Assembly: GCF_024169315.1 (NCBI RefSeq) | Contig: NZ_JALJWR010000001.1 | Coordinates: forward strand, 703,501 to 767,500 | Length of the DNA stretch: 64,000 bases | Direction: 5' to 3' | Source: Pseudomonas migulae | GTDB lineage: Bacteria > Pseudomonadota > Gammaproteobacteria > Pseudomonadales > Pseudomonadaceae | Part shown: piece after piece, positions 57,501-64,000 of the stretch | Numbering within the stretch: the first letter of the stretch is position 1 | Layout: every line of letters starts with the position of its first letter | The notes under the pieces: model-generated | Seen by the model: the letters and a program-made list of their open reading frames with translations, nothing else | What the model was told of the DNA's origin: nothing | Database searches by the model: none | Made by a program: the position numbers and the translations under genes

Positions 57501-58724
57501 CTATAACGCTGGTATCGGGGCGGTTTCCAGATTCTCGGTCAGCGGTATATCACTGGAGCCGGGTGTCAGAATGACCTTGCGGCACTCCTCCTGCTTTTTA
57601 TCGAAAATCCTGTAGCCCTCAGCCACCTGCTCCAGCGACATCCGGTGAGTGATGATGGCTTCCGGTTGCAGGCGGCCGGTTTCAATGTGCCCCAGCAGTT
57701 CCGGCAAATACCGCTGCACGTGGGTCTGGCCCATTTTGAAGGTCAGGCCTTTATCGAACGCATCACCGAACAGAAAACCGTGGATGAATCCGGAGTAAAC
57801 GCCCGGCACACTCACCACGCCGCCGCGACGCACGGCCGCAATGCACTGACGTAACGCCTTGCCGCTGCTGCCTTCCAGCTTCAGGGTGGCGAGCACCGTC
57901 TCCGTGGTGCTGCCCTTGGCTTCGAAACCGACCGCATCGACGACCCCGTCCACCCCGCGACTGCCCGCCGTCTGGCGGATGATCGTGTCGGCCGGGTCAT
58001 CATCTTCATCAAAATTGATCGGTATCACACCGTAGGTACGCTGGGCATAAGCCAGTCGATAAGCGTGATGATCCACCATGAAGATTTGCTCGGCACCGAG
58101 CATTCTGGCGCAGGCCGCACTCAACAACCCCACCGGCCCGGCACCATAGATCGCAATGCTTGAACCCGGACCGATCCCGGTATTCAGCACGGCTTGCCAG
58201 GCCGTCGGCAGGATGTCAGATAGAAACAGCACCTTCTCGTCGGCCAGCGTCCCCGGCACTTTGAACGGCCCGGTATTGGCCTTGGGCACTCTGACCAGTT
58301 CGGCCTGCCCGCCCGGGATACCCCCATACAAACGGCTGAAACCGAACAGCGCGGCAGGTGGTGGAATCGCCTTTTTGTTGATGATCGCACCAGGCCCGGT
58401 GTTGGTGGTTTCACAGCTGGCAAACAGGTCCTGCTGGCAAAAAAAGCACTCGCCACAGGCGATTACGAACGGAATCACCACCCGGTCACCCCGTTGCACG
58501 GCGGTGACGGCAGGGCCGGTTTCTTCGACGATGCCCATGAACTCATGGCCGAAAATGTCGCCATGCTCCACGGTGGGGATTTTCCCTCGATACAAATGCA
58601 GGTCCGATCCACAAATGGCAGTGGCCGTCACTCGCAGGATAATGTCGTCGGGGGCTTCGATGACGGGATCGGGCACGGTTTCGATTTTGACGTCATGGGC
58701 TCCGTGGTATGTCATTGCACGCAT
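57501..58724 (-). CDS. zinc-dependent alcohol dehydrogenase (formaldehyde-dehydrogenase-like)
   Basis: Medium-chain dehydrogenase/reductase of 407 residues. The catalytic zinc site is in [14 protein letters not shown] and [10 protein letters not shown], and the structural zinc cysteines in [15 protein letters not shown] (C-x2-C-x2-C-x7-C). The NAD-binding loop is [12 protein letters not shown]. Length and sequence fit the glutathione-independent formaldehyde-dehydrogenase-like group, but the substrate is open. The ATG at 58724 (MRAMTYHG) follows GAGGA and is preferred to 58754. Confidence 0.92.
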   Translation of the reverse strand: MRAMTYHGAHDVKIETVPDPVIEAPDDIILRVTATAICGSDLHLYRGKIPTVEHGDIFGHEFMGIVEETGPAVTAVQRGDRVVIPFVIACGECFFCQQDLFASCETTNTGPGAIINKKAIPPPAALFGFSRLYGGIPGGQAELVRVPKANTGPFKVPGTLADEKVLFLSDILPTAWQAVLNTGIGPGSSIAIYGAGPVGLLSAACARMLGAEQIFMVDHHAYRLAYAQRTYGVIPINFDEDDDPADTIIRQTAGSRGVDGVVDAVGFEAKGSTTETVLATLKLEGSSGKALRQCIAAVRRGGVVSVPGVYSGFIHGFLFGDAFDKGLTFKMGQTHVQRYLPELLGHIETGRLQPEAIITHRMSLEQVAEGYRIFDKKQEECRKVILTPGSSDIPLTENLETAPIPAL

Positions 58725-59065
58725 GGCTGCATCCTCGCGGTTCAATAAAGGCATCGGTGTCTGTATTAAGGGAGCGAGGGTTCACTGCGAGTTCAGTCGC
58801 ATCAGTGGCGAATCTGATCAATGGTTGCGCGTGAAAAACCGGGTGTATGGCGCGTTGAAAAACGAAGCCGCGAACTGCATGAGTCAAAATCCGGACTCAT
58901 GCAGCCTGCATGACTTCAGTTCGCCATCAGCCACTGCAACCCTTTGATTTTAAATGGACTTACTTCAACAGGTTATCCGGCACGACAAATGCTCAAGGAC
59001 TATGAGCGACCTTCGGCCTTGAGACCGTTCGCGCTCATCCCCGTGACTATTCGAGAGACTTGACC
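58725..59065. other. divergent region of ADH and hemerythrin genes
   Basis: About 340 bases with no credible gene. It holds the promoters for both sides and one strong hairpin at 58875-58904. Frames crossing it (58156-58947 plus, 58693-58887 minus) have no family features. Confidence 0.5.
58875..58904. promoter_or_regulatory. perfect 11-base palindrome in the ADH/hemerythrin region
   Basis: CTGCATGAGTC (58875-58885) and GACTCATGCAG (58894-58904) flank AAAATCCG. A further GCATGACT follows at once, so the ATGA(G/C)T core occurs three times. No T run; an operator is more likely than a terminator. Confidence 0.5.
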
Positions 59066-59542
59066 ATGAACGCCATTGACCTGCTGCAAGCCGACCATGA
59101 ACGCGTAAAGGGCATCCTGACCCAGCTGAGCGAATCCACTGAACGTGGCGTTAAAAAACGCACCGAGCTGCTGGCCAAGCTTGAAATGGAGATCACCATC
59201 CATACCCGCCTCGAAGAGGAAGTCTTGTACCCGGCGTATAAAAAAGCGGGCGGCAAGGAACAGGACGTCATGTATTACGAAGCCAAGGAAGAACACCGCA
59301 CCGTCGACTCGCTGGTGCTGCCTGACCTGAAAGTCACCGACCCGTCCTCCGTGGAGTTCGCCGGGCGGGTGAAAGTGGTCAAGGAATTGCTGGAGCACCA
59401 CATCGAAGAGGAAGAAACGGAGATGTTCCCTCAGGCTAAAAAGCTGCTGGGCAAAGCCACCCTCGAAGAATTGGGTGCGCAAATGGAAAGCCTCAAAGCC
59501 CAGTACAAGAAAGAAATGAGTGCGGCCAATATGGCGGCCTGA
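59066..59542 (+). CDS. hemerythrin HHE-domain protein
   Basis: Four-helix di-iron protein of 158 residues. Iron-binding histidines and glutamates are in LLQADHERVKG, EITIHTRLEEEVLYP, EEHRTVDSL and LLEHHIEEEETEMFP. Such proteins bind oxygen, nitric oxide or iron and are often induced by stress. The ATG at 59066 is preferred to a TTG two codons earlier. An intrinsic terminator follows 18 bases after the stop. Confidence 0.94.
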   Translation: MNAIDLLQADHERVKGILTQLSESTERGVKKRTELLAKLEMEITIHTRLEEEVLYPAYKKAGGKEQDVMYYEAKEEHRTVDSLVLPDLKVTDPSSVEFAGRVKVVKELLEHHIEEEETEMFPQAKKLLGKATLEELGAQMESLKAQYKKEMSAANMAA

Positions 59543-59560
59543 TTACCGTGACAGGCAATA

Positions 59561-59589
59561 AAAGGCCCGGCGTTTTGCCGGGCTTTTTT
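59561..59589. terminator. bidirectional terminator
   Basis: GCCCGGC (59565-59571) and GCCGGGC (59577-59583) with loop GTTTT, six T on the right (59584-59589) and AATAAAA on the left, so it serves the hemerythrin gene and the convergent gene at 59600-60145. Confidence 0.9.
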
Positions 59590-59599
59590 GCATTTCGTC

Positions 59600-60145
59600 T
59601 CACGCCCCGGGATTGGTCACCTGGATATAAACCGCGTAACTGCCTAGCACGACCCAGAACGTGGCGAAGATCCAGGGTGTTCGCACCGAGAACAATAGCG
59701 ATTTGCGGTAGCCCTTGTGGGACGACTCCATCTCGCTGAACAGTGGCGACTCGTCGTAGGCCAGTCCCATGAGGGGCTCGCTGCGCAGCAATTCACTCTG
59801 CTTGAAGTGCCAGTGATCGATGATGTCGTACGCCGCGCGAATGCCCGGCCAGGCGTTGAGAGAACTGAGCAGCCCCAGCAACGCCAGAAACGGCGGGACC
59901 ACCAGGGTGAACAGTTTGCCCCACTCGGGATTAAGGTTGGCCATGCACGATGCGAAGGCAATCACCAGAAACGATTGCGCCGCGAGGTAGGCGTCGGTGC
60001 GATTGGCCAGAATGCTGGTTTCGTACTGGATTTCCCGGCGATAGAAATCCAGGCGCTCCTTGGGCGAGCCGAACATCTTGGCGTTGTGTTCGGTCAGGGC
60101 TTCTTCGGCAGACGGTTCAGTCAGTATTCTTGGCAAGGGAGTCAC
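59600..60145 (-). CDS. membrane protein of unknown function
   Basis: Protein of 181 residues with two central membrane helices (about 55-75 and 80-100) and a third near the C-terminus (about 155-175). It opens with GTG at 60145 (MTPLPRILTEPSAEE). The start of the folded part is a charged segment (FGSPKERLDFYRREIQYETS). I recognise no family, although the layout of two helices with the segment SLNAWPGIRAAYDIIDHWHF resembles small bacterial membrane proteins of unassigned role. No clear ribosome-binding site. Confidence 0.75.
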   Translation of the reverse strand: MTPLPRILTEPSAEEALTEHNAKMFGSPKERLDFYRREIQYETSILANRTDAYLAAQSFLVIAFASCMANLNPEWGKLFTLVVPPFLALLGLLSSLNAWPGIRAAYDIIDHWHFKQSELLRSEPLMGLAYDESPLFSEMESSHKGYRKSLLFSVRTPWIFATFWVVLGSYAVYIQVTNPGA

Positions 60146-60219
60146 GCACAGGATGGAAAACGTTTAGAAGAAACGCCTGCGGACAAGTTCAGCCGGATTA
60201 ACACTGCAAGGGGCCTGCA

Positions 60220-60465
60220 ATGGACGATCTTGATTGGGTGCAATGGCCAGCGATGCTGGTGACGGTGCTGGCGGCCTGGCTGATCGGTTCACGAACCCCC
60301 AGGCGCCGGGTCTGGGGGTTCATGTGCTTTATCCTCAGCAACATTCTATGGGTGATCTGGGGGTATCACTCCCAGGCCTACGCCTTGATCGTGTTGCAGT
60401 TTTGCCTGTGCGCCATGAACCTGCGCGGGTTCAAAAAGAATGCAGGTTCCGCGGCCGAACAATGA
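60220..60465 (+). CDS. small membrane protein
   Basis: Protein of 81 residues with three predicted helices (about 8-24, 30-48 and 52-66) and an aromatic-rich core (FILSNILWVIWGYHSQAYAL). It resembles short bacterial membrane proteins of the PnuC/SemiSWEET-like size class, but no motif settles it. The ATG at 60220 follows AAGGGG. It ends one base before the convergent kinase gene. Confidence 0.7.
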   Translation: MDDLDWVQWPAMLVTVLAAWLIGSRTPRRRVWGFMCFILSNILWVIWGYHSQAYALIVLQFCLCAMNLRGFKKNAGSAAEQ

Positions 60466-60466
60466 G

Positions 60467-62386
60467 TCATTTCATCGTCGAGGCAATGATTTCCACCAGA
60501 TTGAGTTGAGTGAAAGGCTTGGACAGGCGCGGGAGTCTTGTCGCAAAGCCTTCCAGGCGCTCGGCGTAACCGGTGGCGAGGATGATCGGCAGGTCCGGCT
60601 TGATGCCTCGGATCGCCTGCGCCAGTTGCGCGCCATCCATTTGCGGCATGGCCATGTCGGTAATGACCAGATCGACGGCCTGCTCGCTGTCGAACACTTT
60701 CAGCGCTTGAGCTCCGGACACCGCACTGATCACGCGGTGACCCAAATCTTCGAGCAACAGGCAGGTACTGGTCAGCACCAGACTGTCGTCGTCCACCACC
60801 AGCACGCACAGGCGCGGCACCGGCGGCGCGGCCTCCTCCGGGGCAAGCTTGTCGGCCAAACCGTTTGTGGCGACGGGTATCCACAGTTCGGCCGTTGTTC
60901 CCTTGTCCTTTTGGCTTTTCAGAATGAATCGCCCGCCCAATTGTTCGATGAAGCCATGAACCATCGACAATCCCAACCCCGTGCCCTTGCCCACCCCCTT
61001 GGTGGTGAAAAACGGGTCCATCGCTGAGGCGAGGGTGACGTCGTCCATGCCCTCCCCCGAATCACTGACGCTCAGGCAGACAAAACGACCTGACTTTGGC
61101 GAAAGCGAGGCGTGATCCGCGGCTTCTTCAGACTTGGTGCTGATAAGGATTTTCCCACCATGGGGCATTGCATCGCGCGCGTTGGTCACCAGGTTCAGGA
61201 CCGCCAGTTCGAGCTGGTTAATGTCTGCCACCACCGGCTCGATTTCCTGCGGAAAACGGGTTTCGAGCACCACGGAAGGCCCGAGGGAACTGCGCAACAG
61301 ACCGGTAATGCCCTCTACCAGCTTCGGTATTTCCACAGGCTCGGTCTTCAGTTCCTGGCGCCTGGCGAAGGCCAGCATGCGCTGGGTCAGCGAGACGCCG
61401 CGCAAGGCGCCCTGAACGGCGTTATCCAGCAACCGAGTGATTTTCGAATCCTCCCCCACCCGCTTGCGGACGATTTCCAGATTGCCGAGGATCACTGTCA
61501 GCAGGTTATTGAAGTCATGGGCGATGCCTCCGCTGAGTTGCCCGATGGCCTGCATTTTCTGCGCCTGAAACAGCGCCTCGCGGGTTTGCTCAAGGGCCTG
61601 CTGGGCATGGGTCGCTTCAGTGATATCCCGGGTGATCTTGGCGAAACCGAGCAATGTGCCGGTGTCGCCCCAGATCGGATCGACCACGACATGCGCCAGG
61701 AACCGTGTGCCGTCCTTGCGCAGGCGCCAGCCCTTGTTTTCGAATCGCCCCTCGCGAACCGCAACGTCCAGCGTGCGTTTCGGTTCGCCGGCTTCGCGAT
61801 CTTCCGGGGTATAGAACATCGAAAAATGCTGGCCGATCACTTCTTCGGGCCGGTAACCCTTGATGCGCTGGGCACCAGGGTTCCAGTTGGTCAGGCGCCC
61901 ATCAGCGTCGAGCATGTAGATGGCATAGTCCGTGACGCTTTGGACCAATAGCCGAAACTGCTGCTCACTTTGTTTGAGCACTTCTTCGGCCATCTTGCGG
62001 TCGGTCAGGTCCCGGGTGATCTTGGCAAAACCCAACAAGGTGCCCGTTGCGTCGAAAATCGGATCGATCACCACGTGGCACCAGAAATGCGAACCGTCCT
62101 TGCGAACCCGCCAGCCTTCCCCCTCGAAACGCCCCTCACGGATCGCCGTGTCCAGCGCCCGTTGGGGCATCCCTTTGAGACGATCCTCTTCGGTGTAGAA
62201 ACGCGAGAAATGCTGGCCGAGAATCTCGGCTTCCTCATACCCTTTAAAGCGCTTGGCGCCGGCATTCCAGCTCGTGATGATGCCGTCGGGATCAATCATG
62301 TAGATCGCGTAGTCAATCACCGCATCGATCAACAGGCGAAAACGCCCGTCCTCGATAGTGCTGGCCTTGGTTCGACCTTCGTTCAT
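60467..62386 (-). CDS. PAS-PAS hybrid sensor histidine kinase with receiver domain
   Basis: Cytoplasmic hybrid kinase of 639 residues. Two PAS/PAC units (about 15-135 and 140-260) are strikingly alike: both contain GFAKITRD and the pattern GQHFS-FYT-EDR. The HisKA box is GQLSGGIAHDFNNLLTVILG; the ATPase domain has LVTNARDAMPHGG, VSDSGEGMDD and GKGTGLGLSMVHGFIEQLGG. The C-terminal receiver has VLVVDDDSLV, phospho-acceptor Asp in LVITDMAMPQ and Lys in RLSKPFTQ. It is an orphan with no neighbouring response regulator. The ATG follows GAGGG. The family often responds to light, redox or internal metabolites; the signal here is unknown. Confidence 0.93.
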   Translation of the reverse strand: MNEGRTKASTIEDGRFRLLIDAVIDYAIYMIDPDGIITSWNAGAKRFKGYEEAEILGQHFSRFYTEEDRLKGMPQRALDTAIREGRFEGEGWRVRKDGSHFWCHVVIDPIFDATGTLLGFAKITRDLTDRKMAEEVLKQSEQQFRLLVQSVTDYAIYMLDADGRLTNWNPGAQRIKGYRPEEVIGQHFSMFYTPEDREAGEPKRTLDVAVREGRFENKGWRLRKDGTRFLAHVVVDPIWGDTGTLLGFAKITRDITEATHAQQALEQTREALFQAQKMQAIGQLSGGIAHDFNNLLTVILGNLEIVRKRVGEDSKITRLLDNAVQGALRGVSLTQRMLAFARRQELKTEPVEIPKLVEGITGLLRSSLGPSVVLETRFPQEIEPVVADINQLELAVLNLVTNARDAMPHGGKILISTKSEEAADHASLSPKSGRFVCLSVSDSGEGMDDVTLASAMDPFFTTKGVGKGTGLGLSMVHGFIEQLGGRFILKSQKDKGTTAELWIPVATNGLADKLAPEEAAPPVPRLCVLVVDDDSLVLTSTCLLLEDLGHRVISAVSGAQALKVFDSEQAVDLVITDMAMPQMDGAQLAQAIRGIKPDLPIILATGYAERLEGFATRLPRLSKPFTQLNLVEIIASTMK

Positions 62387-62470
62387 TGAGCCCTCACGTC
62401 AGGTATGTTTTCTGGAGTATGCGATAAACCGGGATTTTGGAAAGCCGAAAAGCGGCACTGATGCAAAGTG

Positions 62471-63379
62471 TTATCGGTCTGCGTACCTGATGATGCAGGC
62501 GTACAGATCGTTGTAGACGAAACCGGGTACGTACTGGGTATGACCGGCTGTCTCGAGCAGCGCCAGATGGCACTCCTTGATGATTTCGTGGTGACCATTT
62601 ACCGCAAAGGCATGGTTATCGATGATCCGGGAGTAAACGGCGTACTCAAAATGCCTCAAGGTTGTCGTTTTGCTCACGGAGCCGTCGGCCGCTTTGGCAT
62701 AAGTGCTCTGAGCCCGCATCGCTCGCTCGTTCAACGCGCCAAACCCGCGTTCGTACACGGTGATTTGCGAACCGCTGATCGCTTTTGAAGCCGTCTCGAA
62801 AGCCAGGATGATCGCTTGTGCATATCCCATACTGGCGGCCAGCGTTGATTTTGTCAGAAATCTTTCCATTTCCGATTTTTCAAGGCTTTTTAGTGCTCTC
62901 TGGATGCTCGAAATGTGAGCGAACTCTTGAGTACAGCCGACGATATGGGTCTCGAACTGATAGCCCGCGGCGGTTGCCATCGGCGGAAAGGCGGCGAAAT
63001 CGATGCTATCGAACGCGCACTCCATGATGATGTTGTATTTGCCGGCGAAAGCCTGGTTAAAGATCTTCGCGCAGACTTCCCGCACAAATGCCTCTGTATG
63101 CTCGTACGCATGCAAAACGCCGAGTTTGATCATCTCTGCGTATTGAGGGTGTTTTTCCCGGTACTTGGGCAGGTACAAACGAACGTAGTTGTCGTAGCGC
63201 GTTGACGGCAAAAGGGTCTTTTCCAGCAGATACGTTTTGCCCGAGGCCTGTAGCCCGGCAACCACCAGTATTTTTGGCGTCGCCTCGGCAGTGATGCCGT
63301 TGAACAGGGTCACTTTTATTTCATCGTATGCCTCTGTGACCTCGGCAGAGGTGTACGTGTATTTCGAAGCTTCTGACAT
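62471..63379 (-). CDS. zeta-toxin-like P-loop kinase
   Basis: Protein of 302 residues with a Walker A motif near residue 40 (VVAGLQASGKTYLLEKTLL) followed by a region like zeta toxins, which phosphorylate UDP-GlcNAc. An acidic motif after the second strand (IIMECAFDSIDF) may hold the substrate-binding Asp/Glu. No epsilon-type antitoxin gene adjoins it: upstream lie 129 bases and then a helicase gene, downstream the hybrid kinase. The coding sequence looks less GC-rich than its neighbours (AAATACACGTACACCTCTGC near its start), which hints at transfer. ATG 63379 follows AAGG. It could equally be a metabolic kinase of the same fold. Confidence 0.8.
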   Translation of the reverse strand: MSEASKYTYTSAEVTEAYDEIKVTLFNGITAEATPKILVVAGLQASGKTYLLEKTLLPSTRYDNYVRLYLPKYREKHPQYAEMIKLGVLHAYEHTEAFVREVCAKIFNQAFAGKYNIIMECAFDSIDFAAFPPMATAAGYQFETHIVGCTQEFAHISSIQRALKSLEKSEMERFLTKSTLAASMGYAQAIILAFETASKAISGSQITVYERGFGALNERAMRAQSTYAKAADGSVSKTTTLRHFEYAVYSRIIDNHAFAVNGHHEIIKECHLALLETAGHTQYVPGFVYNDLYACIIRYADR

Positions 63380-63508
63380 GCCTTGATTTCCTTATCAAAG
63401 ACGGGCTTGAACGTGATGCCTTGCCCTCTCAATAAAGCGTGCACTCACCGTTTCTTCAAACGCCGTTAGCTTTCAAGATATGTCGATGTTTTCTAAGGGA
63501 AAAAGTTC

Positions 63509-64000
63509 CTACTCGGCAGAGAGCAAAATCGTCGGAGCAACCGACCACCAACGCGGTAGCAGCTGTTTGACCTTACTGTCGCCAAACCGGTCATCGATCA
63601 ACATCACCACCCCTTGGTCCTGTTGGGTACGGATCACGCGTCCTGCGGCCTGAACCACTTTCTGCACGCCGGGAAACAGGTAGGTGTAGTCATAACCGGC
63701 ACCGAAAATAGCTGCCATCCGATGTTTCAACTGTTCATTGACCGGGTTGAGTTGCGCCAGTCCGAGGGTGGCGATGAATGCGCCGATCAACCGTGCACCG
63801 GGCAAGTCGATGCCCTCGCCAAACGCCCCGCCCAGCACCGCGAAACCGATGCCCTGACTGTGCTCGGTGAACTGATCGAGAAAGTCCTGACGCTGCCCTT
63901 CCCCCATGCCCCGGGATTGCGCCCAGAGATTGATGTGTGGATGTGTCTCGGCCAGGAGCTGTGCCACTTGCTGCAAGTAATCGAAGCTGCTGAAAAAAGC
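63509..64000 (-). CDS. DinG/XPD-type ATP-dependent DNA helicase, C-terminal part (runs off window)
   Basis: The last 163 codons of a superfamily 2 helicase; the frame is open to position 64000 (residues AFFSSFDYLQQVAQ at the edge). Helicase motif V region GGAFGEGIDLPGARL and motif VI VVQAAGRVIRTQQDQG are present. The end is WWSVAPTILLSAE. It is the C-terminal helicase domain of the DinG/YoaA/XPD family, which unwinds DNA and, in many members, carries an iron-sulfur cluster in the missing N-terminal half. Confidence 0.92.
   Translation of the reverse strand, partial: AFFSSFDYLQQVAQLLAETHPHINLWAQSRGMGEGQRQDFLDQFTEHSQGIGFAVLGGAFGEGIDLPGARLIGAFIATLGLAQLNPVNEQLKHRMAAIFGAGYDYTYLFPGVQKVVQAAGRVIRTQQDQGVVMLIDDRFGDSKVKQLLPRWWSVAPTILLSAE

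Overview
The window is chromosomal DNA from a Pseudomonas, most likely of the fluorescens group. The basis is the gene content: two OprD-family porins, a FixL/FixJ-like kinase pair, the selABC/fdnGHI cluster, MmsA, and a phb cluster laid out as I recall it from Pseudomonas sp. 61-3. Many copies of the fluorescens-type REP sequence (TGTGGGAGCGGGCTTGCTCG and a second family) support this. There is no rRNA, CRISPR, prophage, plasmid or transposase gene in the window. The only tRNA I find is tRNA-Sec.

Layout. 0-7.6 kb: a LysR gene running off the left edge, then a glycine-betaine-type (ProVWX-like) ABC importer with its three ligand-binding tryptophans intact, an MmgE/PrpD-family enzyme, a GlxA-type AraC regulator and a YbjJ-like MFS carrier. 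7.6-10.8 kb: a divergent LysR/tautomerase pair and mmsA. 11.1-15.1 kb: an operon of a membrane-anchored sialidase-fold protein, a polytopic protein and an LtaS-like sulfatase. 15.3-16.9 kb: a chemoreceptor. 17-22.4 kb (minus strand): a PAS histidine kinase, a FixJ-like regulator, an AI-2E-type membrane protein, an unknown protein and a MaoC-like protein. 22.6-29.6 kb: acyl-CoA synthetase, DUF485-ActP acetate symporter, acyl-CoA dehydrogenase and an OprD porin, which together look like a short-chain-acid uptake and activation block.

29.8-38.9 kb is a short-chain polyhydroxyalkanoate (PHB) locus: PhaR-type repressor, phasin, a DUF3141 protein with a PHA-synthase-like Cys box, and phbR / phbB-phbA-phbC. 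Acyl-CoA made by the preceding block could feed it directly. An isochorismatase-fold hydrolase and a second OprD porin follow.

41.0-50.9 kb (minus strand) is a complete selenocysteine module: tRNA-Sec (selC), selB, selA, then fdhE and the three subunits of a membrane formate dehydrogenase. The alpha subunit has an in-frame UGA (Sec197) followed by a recognisable SECIS hairpin. A repeat element with ~110-bp inverted arms separates the sel genes from the fdh genes.

51-60.5 kb holds a PatB-type C-S lyase bracketed by two near-identical REP doublets, followed by genes that look like a stress/envelope set: SDR, DUF421, a small membrane-anchored protein, CinA/PncC, Yip1, a CPA1 antiporter, a zinc ADH, hemerythrin and small membrane proteins. 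The window closes with a PAS-PAS hybrid sensor kinase, an orphan zeta-toxin-like P-loop kinase and the 3' part of a DinG-like helicase.

Starts were re-chosen from ribosome-binding sites and overlaps wherever the longest frame was implausible. All functions are inferred by motif and family recognition; no search was run.
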